From Butyrivibrio sp. (GTDB lineage Bacteria; Bacillota; Clostridia; Lachnospirales; Lachnospiraceae): a stretch of DNA of 39,748 bases. The stretch's first letter is position 1. Each line of letters opens with the position of its first letter. This document shows, one piece after another, positions 32,567-39,748 of this stretch. The translations under genes were made by a program, and so were the position numbers. The notes under the pieces were generated by a model. The model saw only the letters and a program-made list of their open reading frames with translations, searched no databases and was not told the origin of the DNA. Location: NCBI RefSeq assembly GCF_015056685.1, contig NZ_SVFW01000038.1, positions 1 through 39,748 of the forward strand, read 5' to 3'.

Positions 32567-33757
32567 ATGGCACAGTTATGTATGTATTTAGCCCCGTTTT
32601 CTCCTGACTATTCCGGAGCGGGCTCAATATTATTTGATCTGAACGCGCTTACAGTAATGCATGATGCCGGAGGCTGCACCGGAAATTACACCGGACACGA
32701 TGAACCCAGATGGTATGGCTCATCTGCGACTGTTTTTTGCTCTGCTCTTCGCATGATCGACGTGATAATGGGCAATGATGACAAATTAAAGAGAAATGTC
32801 ATTGAAGCGATTGAAACTTTGAATCCTGAAATAATTGCACTAGTTGGAAGTCCTGTTCCAATGGTTATCGGAATGGACTTAAAAGGTCTTGCCACTGAGA
32901 TTGAAAATGAAACCGGAATACCTGCTATTGGCATAGAAACAACGGGTACAGATTACTACAATATCGGTGTTTTAAAAGCATCAAAAGCTCTTTTTGAAAA
33001 AATAGATTCATTCTATGGCAAAGGCAAAGCAGGATTAGATACGTCAAAAAAAAGCTTTAACATACTTGGTGCAACACCTCTTGATTACGAGTGTACCGAG
33101 GACATCCGAAGTCTACAATCTTTTATGGAAAAACATGGCTTAACCTGCACTATGAGACTTGGTGATGATTACAGTCTGGATCAGTTAAAAGAATCCAGAT
33201 ACTCAGATATTAATCTTGCTATCTCCCACTCAGGATATTTGGTAGCAAAGTACATGGAAAAGAGATATGGAATTCCCTATTTATGCGGATTTCCATTTGG
33301 CGATAATACAACCGATGCATATTTAAACCAGGTGGAGCAGGTCCTTGAGTCCAAAGTTTCTGCATTCCTATGGGACGCACCACATACAAACGGATCCGGC
33401 AGTAACATCTCTAATTCTAATATCCTTTTTATCGGAGATCAGGTAATTGGACAGTCTATCAAGTACGCTATTGGTAGCGACTGCCAAACTACAATCGGCT
33501 GTATCTATGGTATGGATAAAGACTTACCATCTGATTCATCTATATATCTTCCTGATGAGCAGATGATACAGGCTGAAATCAACAATGATAAATATGATGT
33601 AATAATTGCCGACCCTCTGATGAAACAGTTAATTAACAATTCATCAGATAGAATATTTGTCCCCATCCCGCAATACGCAATATCCGGGGATGTGTATTTT
33701 GATAAAAGAGAGCCTCTTTTTGGCAAATGCTTTAGCACGCGCCTTAGCTCTTTTTGA
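32567..33757 (+). CDS. Second nitrogenase component 1-like subunit (NifK/NifN/BchB superfamily)
   Basis: A 396-residue partner subunit. The N-terminal region MYLAPFSPDYSGAGS then HDAGGCTGNYTGHDEPRWYG is characteristic of nitrogenase-like beta subunits in uncharacterised clusters; Cys37 (GGCTGN) and Cys58 (TVFCSA), with Cys5, are candidate cluster ligands. Middle blocks include IIALVGSPVPMVIGMD and GIPAIGIETTG, the equivalent of the nitrogenase-type second domain. The start codon abuts the previous stop (TAA-ATG), so the two proteins are likely made in equal amounts as a heterodimer or heterotetramer. The substrate is unknown; tetrapyrrole or other small-molecule reduction is known for relatives such as BchNB, CfbD and the methylthio-alkane reductase. 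Confidence 0.85.
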   Translation: MAQLCMYLAPFSPDYSGAGSILFDLNALTVMHDAGGCTGNYTGHDEPRWYGSSATVFCSALRMIDVIMGNDDKLKRNVIEAIETLNPEIIALVGSPVPMVIGMDLKGLATEIENETGIPAIGIETTGTDYYNIGVLKASKALFEKIDSFYGKGKAGLDTSKKSFNILGATPLDYECTEDIRSLQSFMEKHGLTCTMRLGDDYSLDQLKESRYSDINLAISHSGYLVAKYMEKRYGIPYLCGFPFGDNTTDAYLNQVEQVLESKVSAFLWDAPHTNGSGSNISNSNILFIGDQVIGQSIKYAIGSDCQTTIGCIYGMDKDLPSDSSIYLPDEQMIQAEINNDKYDVIIADPLMKQLINNSSDRIFVPIPQYAISGDVYFDKREPLFGKCFSTRLSSF

Positions 33758-33794
33758 TTATATAAAACAAAATAATATACATGAGGAGAACTGT

Positions 33795-35009
33795 ATGAAA
33801 AAAAATGTTTACCTATCATTAATCGCAGCCGGAGTACTGGCGCTTAACGGCTGTGGAAGTAATGCCACCAGTGAAGTCACAAATGAGACATCTGCTTCTT
33901 CAGAAGTACCTGAAGAAGACAGCGCTGCAACTGTAGAATCCACAGAATCAGCAGATACAGCTGAAACTGAATCTGCTGATAGCATAACAGTAACAGACAT
34001 GAACGGAAGAGAAGTTACAATTGATGGAGATATCGACAGTGTTGTACTTACCGCTCTTCCACTTCCCAGCATCTACGCAATCACAGGCGCACCAATCGAA
34101 AACCTGAAAGGTGTTCATCCGGGTTCTACCAGTGCTATTGAAAACAGCATAATGGGATCAATGTATCCTGATCTGGTTGGAATAGCTGACAATTTTGTTG
34201 AAGGCCAGGACATCAACGTTGAAGAACTCTTAAAGATTGATCCAGATGTAGTTATTTACTGGGGCGAATATGAGAATCAGTATGAGGCGCTTAAATCAGT
34301 TAACATTCCTGCTGTAGGTGTATTTGGCGAGGAAGGTGGCGATGTTGTTGCAACTCTTCAGACATGGGTTGATATCATGGGCCAGCTCTTTGGAACAACC
34401 GGAAACACAGATAAAGTTATTCAATACGCAAATGATGCTTTAGCTGAAGTAAATGAGAAAACATCTTCTCTGACTGACGAAGAAAAGCCAAAGGTATTAT
34501 ACCTTTATAATCACAGCAGCGAACAGATTTCAGCATCAGGCTCAGGCTTCTATGGTGGATATTGGATTGAGGCAGCTGGTGGTAATAACGTTGCAAAAGA
34601 GATTGAGAATTTCGGAGATGTAAATATGGAGCAAATCTACGAATGGGATCCAGACATTATTATTCTAACCACTTTTACAGAAACAATGCCGGAAGATCTT
34701 TATAATAATACCATTGACGGCCAAGACTGGTCACAGGTTTCTGCTGTCAAAAATGGTAAAGTATACAAAGAGCCATTAGGAGTATACCGCTGGTACGTTC
34801 CATGTGGAGATACCCCACTCATGGTTAAATGGATGGCTCAGACATTGCACCCTGAAATTTTCGATTATGACATGATTACCGAAATTAAAGATTACTACAA
34901 GGAATTCTATGATTATGACGTAACTGACGAGCAGGCACAAGGTATTCTTGACGCTTCACCTGAGGCTGCCAAGGGCACAAGCTGGAATGCCACCAAATCA
35001 GGGAAGTAA
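33795..35009 (+). CDS. Siderophore/cobalamin-type ABC substrate-binding lipoprotein
   Basis: A 404-residue periplasmic-type binding protein anchored as a lipoprotein: MKKNVYLSLIAAGVLALNG then Cys, followed by an acidic Ser/Thr-rich linker. From about residue 60 the BtuF/FecB fold is clear: ITVTDMNGREVTIDG, VLTALPLPSIYAITG, INVEELLKIDPDVVIYWG and IYEWDPDIIILTTFTE. These proteins bind ferric siderophores, haem, cobalamin or other metal chelates; which one cannot be told from sequence. The ATG has GAGGAGAACTGT upstream. It starts 37 bp after the second nitrogenase-like subunit, with no terminator between, so the importer appears co-transcribed with the reductase. Confidence 0.88.
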   Translation: MKKNVYLSLIAAGVLALNGCGSNATSEVTNETSASSEVPEEDSAATVESTESADTAETESADSITVTDMNGREVTIDGDIDSVVLTALPLPSIYAITGAPIENLKGVHPGSTSAIENSIMGSMYPDLVGIADNFVEGQDINVEELLKIDPDVVIYWGEYENQYEALKSVNIPAVGVFGEEGGDVVATLQTWVDIMGQLFGTTGNTDKVIQYANDALAEVNEKTSSLTDEEKPKVLYLYNHSSEQISASGSGFYGGYWIEAAGGNNVAKEIENFGDVNMEQIYEWDPDIIILTTFTETMPEDLYNNTIDGQDWSQVSAVKNGKVYKEPLGVYRWYVPCGDTPLMVKWMAQTLHPEIFDYDMITEIKDYYKEFYDYDVTDEQAQGILDASPEAAKGTSWNATKSGK

Positions 35010-35012
35010 CAC

Positions 35013-36014
35013 ATGAATAGCAAAAGATTTAAGATTATCTTTTTCATAGGTATTATAAGTCTTTTTCTGATAATAATCTCAGCATTATGCATAGGCAGAT
35101 ATACAATATCTGCCTATGATGTACTGTTATATTTAATTTCTGGTCAGAAAAATGATCCAATGCTTGAAACCCTCATGTGGGGTGTCCGTATACCACGAGT
35201 GCTTATTGCATTTATAGTTGGTTCCGGTCTCACAGTTTCTGGCGTTGCACTTCAGGCTATGTTTGGGAATCCACTTGTGAGTACACATGTACTTGGAGTG
35301 TCATACAGCGCCGGATTTGGAGCTGCTTTAGGCATTTTGTTATTCTCTCATTTTGCTTATGTTGAAACATTTTCGATGGTCTTTGGATTTATAGGCATGG
35401 CACTTACATATGGAATAAGCAGAAAAAAAGGTACAAGTAGCACTTTGATGCTGGTGTTGTCCGGAATAGTTGTAGGTTCTGTATTTGAAGCATTAACATC
35501 TTTTATCAAATACATTGCTGATCCGGAGCAAAAATTACCATCAATTACTTACTGGCTGATGGGAAGCATGGCTGGCGCTTCAATGTCCGACGTTATAACT
35601 GCCCTTCCGCTAATCGGCGGTGCTACATTTGTTTTATGGCTGTTCAGATGGAGATTGAACGTTATATCTTTATCTGAAGATGAAGCCAAATCCCTTGGTA
35701 TTAACATTAAAGCAACAAGACTGGTCGTAATCATTGCCACAACAGTCATAGCCGCATCTGTGGTTTCTATGTGCGGAGTTATTTCATTCGTAGGTCTTGC
35801 GGTGCCACATCTTACCAGAATGCTGGTTGGAAATGACCATCGACAGCTTCTTCCAATGAGTATTCTCACAGGTGCAGCTTATATGATCATAATAGATACA
35901 TGCGCCAGAAGCTTAACTGCCGCAGAAATACCGCTTTCAATCCTGACAGCGCTTATTGGAGCACCTATTTTTGCCCTTATGTTAAGAAGAACAGGAGGTT
36001 CATGGGATGCTTAA
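35013..36014 (+). CDS. Siderophore/cobalamin-type ABC permease (FecCD/BtuC family)
   Basis: A 333-residue permease with about ten hydrophobic segments, the size of BtuC/FhuB-type subunits. Family blocks are VRIPRVLIAFIVGSGLTVSG, ALQAMFGNPLVSTHVLG and the C-terminal GVISFVGLAVPHLTRMLVGN, the coupling region facing the ATPase. The Shine-Dalgarno is weak (GGGAAGTAACAC), with only three bases between the previous stop and this start, so translation may depend on coupling. It overlaps the ATPase gene by 8 bp. Confidence 0.92.
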   Translation: MNSKRFKIIFFIGIISLFLIIISALCIGRYTISAYDVLLYLISGQKNDPMLETLMWGVRIPRVLIAFIVGSGLTVSGVALQAMFGNPLVSTHVLGVSYSAGFGAALGILLFSHFAYVETFSMVFGFIGMALTYGISRKKGTSSTLMLVLSGIVVGSVFEALTSFIKYIADPEQKLPSITYWLMGSMAGASMSDVITALPLIGGATFVLWLFRWRLNVISLSEDEAKSLGINIKATRLVVIIATTVIAASVVSMCGVISFVGLAVPHLTRMLVGNDHRQLLPMSILTGAAYMIIIDTCARSLTAAEIPLSILTALIGAPIFALMLRRTGGSWDA

Positions 36015-36795
36015 TGCAGATAATATAGGATTCACTTATTCCAAAAAAGGAAAAATGTTGTTCGATGACCTTTCTTTTTCAATAGAAGAAGGCGAGGTTT
36101 TGGCCATTTTGGGACCTAATGGAGTAGGTAAAACCACTCTTTTAAGGTGCCTTATGAATTTCCTTTCACTAAAAAAAGGAAATGTAGAACTATTTAATAA
36201 GCCAGTTTCCAAAATGAGTCCTTCTATGTTTTGGAAAAATATCAGCTATGTTCCTCAGGCAAAAAAGCTTGTATTCGGCTACAGTGCTATAAACATGGTC
36301 GTTATGGGACTCTCCCAGGACATAGGCATTGGAAGAACTCCCAAAAAAGAAGATTATGAAAAAGCATACGCCCTTCTTAAAAAATTTGGAATTGAGGATT
36401 TGGCAGATCAGTCATGTAATACTCTAAGTGGTGGACAATTACAGATGGTTCTCATCGCAAGAGCCCTTATCAAAAATCCGAAATTGCTTATCATGGATGA
36501 ACCAGAGTCAGGGCTGGATATGAAGAATCAAATGATTGTTATCCAAACAATTGAGGCACTTGCGAAAGAGAATCTTTCTATTATAATCAATACTCACTAT
36601 CCAGATCATGCGCTTCGCTGTTCAGATAAAACTCTTCTCCTTGGCAAAGACTCCTACCTTTTTGGTCGCACCTGCGATGTTATTACAGAGGAAAACATCA
36701 GACAGTACTTCGGTGTAGTATCTCATATAGTCGATGCCTACTATGAAGGAAATACCTACAGTGGCATCGTTCCTATGGCACTAATGATCAGTTAA
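36007..36795 (+). CDS. Siderophore/cobalamin-type ABC ATPase (FecE/BtuD family)
   Basis: A 262-residue ATPase for the importer above. Walker A GPNGVGKTT (about 36-44), Q-loop ISYVPQAKK, signature LSGGQLQMV, Walker B LLIMDEPESGLD and H-loop INTHYPDHA are all intact. AGGAGGT lies at normal spacing before the ATG, inside the permease gene. It is the final gene of the operon and is followed by a strong terminator at 36807-36834. The C-terminal 30 or so residues are an extension beyond the usual ATPase core, without a recognised motif. Confidence 0.93.
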   Translation: MLNADNIGFTYSKKGKMLFDDLSFSIEEGEVLAILGPNGVGKTTLLRCLMNFLSLKKGNVELFNKPVSKMSPSMFWKNISYVPQAKKLVFGYSAINMVVMGLSQDIGIGRTPKKEDYEKAYALLKKFGIEDLADQSCNTLSGGQLQMVLIARALIKNPKLLIMDEPESGLDMKNQMIVIQTIEALAKENLSIIINTHYPDHALRCSDKTLLLGKDSYLFGRTCDVITEENIRQYFGVVSHIVDAYYEGNTYSGIVPMALMIS

Positions 36796-36806
36796 ACCAT
36801 TTATGT

Positions 36807-36834
36807 AAAAGCCCAGCGCAAGCCGGGCTTTTTT
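36807..36834 (+). terminator. Intrinsic terminator of the nitrogenase-like/importer operon
   Basis: AAAAGCCC pairs with GGGCTTTT across a 10-base loop, followed by more T residues (to 36834). It starts 12 bp after the ATPase stop. The stem could act for the plus strand; the A-run on the other side might allow some function for the convergent carbamoyltransferase gene. Confidence 0.85.
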
Positions 36835-36921
36835 CATTTAGTCCCGCTGAATCTGTCTGCACCTTTACCTTCATGCTCTGCTTTTTCTATTAACAATCGT
36901 GTAAGAGCTTTAGCATATCCC

Positions 36922-37746
36922 TTAATCTGATAAGCAATAGATTAAAATTGCCTGCTGCACTTTTAATAAACTCTGTTTAAACCCATATCCCACAAAGTAA
37001 TCAGAATCAATTACATCTTCTGTTACTTCTTCGCCTCTATTAAATGGCGGACATGGATTTAGGATAGCGCCTTTATTTGCTACTCCCATCAAGTCTTTAG
37101 AAATCTGATAATCTTTAAATTCCCCTATCATGTTTGAAGGAATGGAATCCGTACAAATAATATCTTTACCTTCAAGCGCATTCTTCAAGTTATCATTACA
37201 AGCAACTCCAGAGATTTGATACTTTGCAGGACTACTCTGAGTTAATGAAAATCCGAGTGCCTCTGAAGCTTCTTTCCAGGCTCTCCCTATATTTCCATCT
37301 GCCCCAACAAACAAATACTCATCCTTAAGGTAATCAGCTCTGACTTTTGAGAGTGCATATAAATCAGACATCATTTCACAAGGATGGTTATCATTTGTCA
37401 GTGCATTTATAACTGGTATTGTCATAGCTGCAGCCATTTTATCAAGCATAGTAATATCTGGGTAACGGACTATAACAGCATCAGCCCAATTTTGCAGATA
37501 TCCGCAAACATCCCTAATATCTTCCTTTTTATCTAACGTTGCAGGATCAAATAATATGGATTGCCCACCGAGAAGAAAAATACCCTTTTCAAAAGACACT
37601 CTGGTTCTTATGCTGGATGATGGAAAGAACATAACGATAGTCTTTCCTTTTAAGAAGCCCTCATACTGCTCTATAGAATCAGCAATCTTGAAAATCTCAA
37701 ATAATTCACTTTTCTTGAAGTCTGTAAGTTTTATAAAAGATTTCAT
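36922..37746 (-). CDS. Divergent aspartate/ornithine carbamoyltransferase-family protein
   Basis: A 274-residue protein with the two-domain carbamoyltransferase pattern. The carbamoyl-phosphate loop SSSIRTR (43-49) is close to the STRTR motif, and HPCE (121-124) replaces HPxQ, with Glu in place of Gln. The second-domain loop reads NPCPPFNRGEE (230-240), where ornithine enzymes have HCLP and aspartate enzymes have HPLPR; the ornithine SMG loop appears as SIPSNMIG. At 274 residues it is shorter than the usual 300-335. It may be a specialised transcarbamoylase for another amine, or have lost the usual amino substrate. AAAGGA lies before the ATG at 37746; an in-frame upstream start at 37830 lacks a ribosome-binding site. 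No arginine or pyrimidine genes are adjacent. Confidence 0.8.
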   Translation of the reverse strand: MKSFIKLTDFKKSELFEIFKIADSIEQYEGFLKGKTIVMFFPSSSIRTRVSFEKGIFLLGGQSILFDPATLDKKEDIRDVCGYLQNWADAVIVRYPDITMLDKMAAAMTIPVINALTNDNHPCEMMSDLYALSKVRADYLKDEYLFVGADGNIGRAWKEASEALGFSLTQSSPAKYQISGVACNDNLKNALEGKDIICTDSIPSNMIGEFKDYQISKDLMGVANKGAILNPCPPFNRGEEVTEDVIDSDYFVGYGFKQSLLKVQQAILIYCLSD

Positions 37747-37759
37747 AAATAAAATCCTT

Positions 37760-38086
37760 TCAGTTGTTGTACCTCTTATATATTCTGCTATAAACAAAAG
37801 GCAGTACAGGCACGCAGAGGATACATCCAACTAGCATTACTATCCCTGCCAGCTTCATGCTAAAGAATGCCATAAACGTAGAAATCCACATAAATAAAGA
37901 AAATACAATCCACATTATGCCGTTAGCTCTGTTGTATGCCTTTACATCGGCTATCTCATCTTCTTCAACTGTCTGCCCCGACCAAAACCACATGGGTTTC
38001 TGCCTTTTCCAGGCAAAGATTCCAAGTCCTGTAAGTAATGCACTGACTGGAACCATTATTACAAGCCAAATGATTAAAGCTCCCAT
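37760..38086 (-). CDS. Small membrane protein, three predicted helices
   Basis: A 108-residue protein with hydrophobic segments at about 3-25, 57-74 and 79-98, and a conserved-looking loop between the first two, MWFWSGQTVEEDEIADVKAYNRANGIMW. This type of short Trp-rich membrane protein is common in Lachnospiraceae and resembles the DUF3784/SdpI-like group in outline; I do not assign a function. GGAGAGAAACGT precedes the ATG. It lies 13 bp before the carbamoyltransferase start and 25 bp after the flavoprotein gene. Confidence 0.75.
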   Translation of the reverse strand: MGALIIWLVIMVPVSALLTGLGIFAWKRQKPMWFWSGQTVEEDEIADVKAYNRANGIMWIVFSLFMWISTFMAFFSMKLAGIVMLVGCILCVPVLPFVYSRIYKRYNN

Positions 38087-38111
38087 ACGTTTCTCTCCAT
38101 AATCTGCCGGG

Positions 38112-38672
38112 CTAAATATTCCTACAGAATTCTATGATTTCCTGTTTTCTTGGTTCCACATCCACTTTATATTCGATAGATGTAAGCCCAAGGTGCCCCA
38201 CACTCTCTATTTCCAAATGACCATAAAAATGTTCTATGCTGCCGATGATTTTCTCACATTCAGGCATATTAGGACCAGTTCTCAGAGCAATGGCATATCC
38301 CTTCTTTCCGGGCTTAATAGACGCATGGGGTTCATGTGTATTGCACCAAGGTGTACATCTGTCGATGAATGCCTTAAACTGCCCGGGGATATCAGCCCAG
38401 TATGACGGAGAAACAGAGATAATAATATCCGCAACATCAAACTCATCCATTATATCTTCGATGATCTTCGCATCACTCATAGCACATTCCGCTGTATTAT
38501 GGCATGATCGGCAACCTCTACAGAAAGCAAAAGAATAATCGTCTATACAAATATTTTTAACGATGTATCTATCTGATAACTGTTCTGAAACCAGCGTGGC
38601 TATTTCAGCAGTTGCTCCTGTGCGAACAGGGCTGCAATTTATGATCAATGCCTTCATTTTGTCCTTTGCCAT
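38112..38672 (-). CDS. Flavodoxin-fold NAD(P)H oxidoreductase, iron-sulfur flavoprotein-like
   Basis: A 186-residue FMN-binding protein of the NADPH-dependent FMN reductase/Isf group. The phosphate-binding loop is INCSPVRTGATAEIA near the N-terminus, and SPSYWADIPGQFKAFIDR is the family's second flavin-contact region. Cys51, Cys54, Cys57 and Cys63 (CxxCxxC, then five residues, then Cys) fit the compact motif of methanogen iron-sulfur flavoproteins, so a 4Fe-4S cluster is possible. The substrate is unknown; such proteins move electrons between ferredoxin and small molecules. The first ATG has GAGGG about 11 bases upstream; an ATG five codons later has AAGGA and could be the start. Confidence 0.87.
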   Translation of the reverse strand: MAKDKMKALIINCSPVRTGATAEIATLVSEQLSDRYIVKNICIDDYSFAFCRGCRSCHNTAECAMSDAKIIEDIMDEFDVADIIISVSPSYWADIPGQFKAFIDRCTPWCNTHEPHASIKPGKKGYAIALRTGPNMPECEKIIGSIEHFYGHLEIESVGHLGLTSIEYKVDVEPRKQEIIEFCRNI

Positions 38673-38674
38673 CT

Positions 38675-39025
38675 TTTTTTATCCCTCTATCACTCCACAC
38701 ATGAGCTTCGACATATCTCTCAGGACCATATTTCCCATCTGGGTTCCAGTCTTGGGGAAGACCATATTTTTTAATCACGCCTATTATCTCGTCATATGTG
38801 TAGAGCTTCCCGTTCGATCTTCCCGCCCTTTTTCCGGAACTCGGTTCTTAGTATCTCTTCGAACCGCCTTCTATCCGCAATGTAACTGTCTTGCCTTTTG
38901 GCGCACATGGTTTCAGGCTTTTCAGCCTTTATAGTCAGAAGCAACTTTTTGGCTTCTTCTTCGCTTAGATCCGACAGATTCCGAAATGGACCTGTTTTCT
39001 TATCAAAATAATGGTATAAAAGCAT
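38675..39025 (-). pseudogene. Broken gene for a small conserved clostridial protein
   Basis: An ORF from 39025 reads MLLYHYFDKKTGPFRNLSDL with GGAGATACA before the ATG, then SEEEAKKLLL, RRRFEEILRTEF and KKGGKIEREALHI, and stops after 77 codons at 38792. In the next frame, overlapping that stop, the sequence continues with KLYTYDEIIGVIKKYGLPQD, then a DWNPDGKYGPERYVEAHVW segment. Both parts look, from memory, like the N- and C-terminal ends of one clostridial family in which about 60 residues would lie between them. The best explanation is an internal deletion with frameshift. A real 77-residue protein remains possible. Confidence 0.55.
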
Positions 39026-39077
39026 TGTATCTCCATGGCATAAATCAATTATTTTCCGGTATTATGTGTTAGCATTA

Positions 39078-39533
39078 TCAAAGTGACATAACATAAATCT
39101 GGCACGGATTCCATTCGTCCCATAGATTAGGCATCAGTTCAAATTCCTTAAATCCAAGACTTAGGTAAAAATGGTTTGTTTCATCATATTGCCTATACTT
39201 TCCCATTTGAACCGTCTTAACCTGAATAAAGGAATAGCCATGTTCAACAGCAATATGCTTTGCCTCGTTAAACATACATCTGCCAATACCTTTGTGATGA
39301 TGTGTCTTCAATACGCCCATAACTGCAATTTCAACGGTATCTTTTCCCGTTTCCTTTAAACACAAAAAACCATTTTCCTTTTCTCCCTCAAAAGAGGCAA
39401 CCATTATTTCATTCGCACTTTCACGAATATAGTTTTCTGTTGATTCTGGAATTCCAAACCACTCTGGTAGAGCCGTAAGAATGCTTTTTGTAATTCGTTG
39501 TTTCTCCTCAATATCATCAACTGTTCTTATCAT
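39078..39533 (-). CDS. GNAT-family N-acetyltransferase
   Basis: A 151-residue acetyl-CoA-dependent acetyltransferase. The core strand IAVMGVLKTHHHKGIGRCMF contains the acetyl-CoA pyrophosphate-binding motif (Q/R-x-x-G-x-G/A form, here HHKGIG), and the final strand has YLSLGFKEFE, usual in the family. The acceptor is unknown. GAGGCAAAAGAG precedes the ATG. It lies 47 bp after the end of another acetyltransferase gene and on the same strand. Confidence 0.9.
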   Translation of the reverse strand: MIRTVDDIEEKQRITKSILTALPEWFGIPESTENYIRESANEIMVASFEGEKENGFLCLKETGKDTVEIAVMGVLKTHHHKGIGRCMFNEAKHIAVEHGYSFIQVKTVQMGKYRQYDETNHFYLSLGFKEFELMPNLWDEWNPCQIYVMSL

Positions 39534-39580
39534 CTCTTTTGCCTCGATAAACTGCGATTATTAATAGATAATACTGTAAG

Positions 39581-39748
39581 TTATGAATTCATCTCATCAA
39601 CAACGTCAGCCGGCTTTACAGTCATTTCTACCCATGCTGGAATAAAACCGCTTTTTGCCGCATTTCTGGCAGATCTGATGTTTGACCATGCAGAGCAATA
39701 AAACGGAACCTTTCCCCGATTTAGAATCTCTTTTGCCAGTTTGCTAGT
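39581..39748 (-). CDS. C-terminal end of a second GNAT-like acetyltransferase (partial)
   Basis: The last 55 codons of a gene that enters from beyond the window. The protein segment KEILNRGKVPFYCSAWSNIR, then SARNAAKSGFIPAWVEM, matches the C-terminal part of GNAT-type acetyltransferases, in which an Asn/Ser pair precedes a Lys-x-GF strand. The domain beginning is not visible, so the family is likely but not certain. Confidence 0.65.
   Translation of the reverse strand, partial: TSKLAKEILNRGKVPFYCSAWSNIRSARNAAKSGFIPAWVEMTVKPADVVDEMNS

Noticed and set aside
30553..33757. True nitrogenase for nitrogen fixation
   Set aside because: The component-1 proteins are short, I see no FeMo-co ligands, and no nifB, nifE, nifN or other assembly genes are present in the window.
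36838..36940. Short minus-strand reading frame ending AEHEGKGADRFSGTK after the carbamoyltransferase
   Set aside because: No start codon with a ribosome-binding site and only about 33 residues; protein-like composition but too short to support.
39060..39075. GTTAGC near 39068 as another copy of the operator at 30481
   Set aside because: Only one half-site is present, without the GCTAAC arm, and it is downstream of a gene rather than at a promoter.
1..39748. CRISPR arrays, tRNA or rRNA genes, transposases, phage genes, cobalamin or other riboswitches
   Set aside because: I looked for repeated spacer units, cloverleaf-type segments and typical transposase or phage proteins and saw none; I cannot exclude weakly conserved RNA structures.

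Overview
The window looks like chromosome from an anaerobic, plant-associated member of the Lachnospiraceae, with a Butyrivibrio- or Eubacterium-like gut or rumen bacterium the best guess. The reasons are moderate to low GC, strong GGAGG ribosome-binding sites, lipoproteins with a Clostridia-style signal, several flavin/Fe-S enzymes, and relatives of the Eubacterium ramulus phloretin hydrolase. I assigned this from protein character only, so the genus is inference. I saw no rRNA, tRNA, CRISPR array, phage or insertion-sequence transposase.

Layout. (1) 1-7767, minus strand: a cut-off response regulator, a hybrid histidine kinase with a full His-Asp-His relay, an ATP-grasp ligase overlapping a MATE exporter that carries an RsbW-like tail, and a two-domain polyphosphate:AMP phosphotransferase with a hairpin repeat just before its Shine-Dalgarno sequence. 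(2) 7989-14997: an acyltransferase, an EamA exporter, a PreA-type dehydrogenase with an extra N-terminal Fe-S domain, and a four-gene plus-strand operon (CPBP protease, membrane protein, DUF6765-like protein, DUF308-like protein). (3) 15008-30274: a catabolic-looking locus of two minus-strand operons flanking a LysR regulator. Operon A (23272 to 15008) is a peptide/nickel-type ABC importer, a membrane protein, an alpha/beta hydrolase and a phloretin-hydrolase-like protein. Operon B (30274 to 24392) is an SDR, a second phloretin-hydrolase-like protein, a MATE transporter, a secreted esterase-like lipoprotein and a second alpha/beta hydrolase. (4) 30553-36795, divergent from operon B: a nitrogenase-like operon (NifH-like, two NifD/K-like subunits) followed directly by a complete siderophore/cobalamin-type ABC importer and a terminator. 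(5) 36922-39748, minus strand: a divergent carbamoyltransferase, a small membrane protein, an iron-sulfur flavoprotein-like protein, a broken gene and two GNAT acetyltransferases, the last cut by the window end.

How it fits together. Operons A and B each have a TTGATT-N17-TAWAAT promoter with a TTTCC-N5-GGAAA palindrome 20-21 bp upstream of the -35 box. This is the classic LysR activator position, so the LysR gene between them probably controls both. With two C-C hydrolase homologues, paired alpha/beta hydrolases and an extracellular esterase, the locus is best read as uptake and breakdown of a plant phenolic such as an acylphloroglucinol or flavonoid ester. The nitrogenase-like operon shares the divergent intergenic region with operon B. 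It has its own strong promoter (TTGACA-N17-TAAAAT) followed at once by a perfect GTTAGC-N4-GCTAAC palindrome, suggesting repression, possibly by metal. A nitrogenase-like reductase with a dedicated metal-chelate or tetrapyrrole importer, and no cofactor-assembly genes in view, is the strongest candidate here for an undescribed system.
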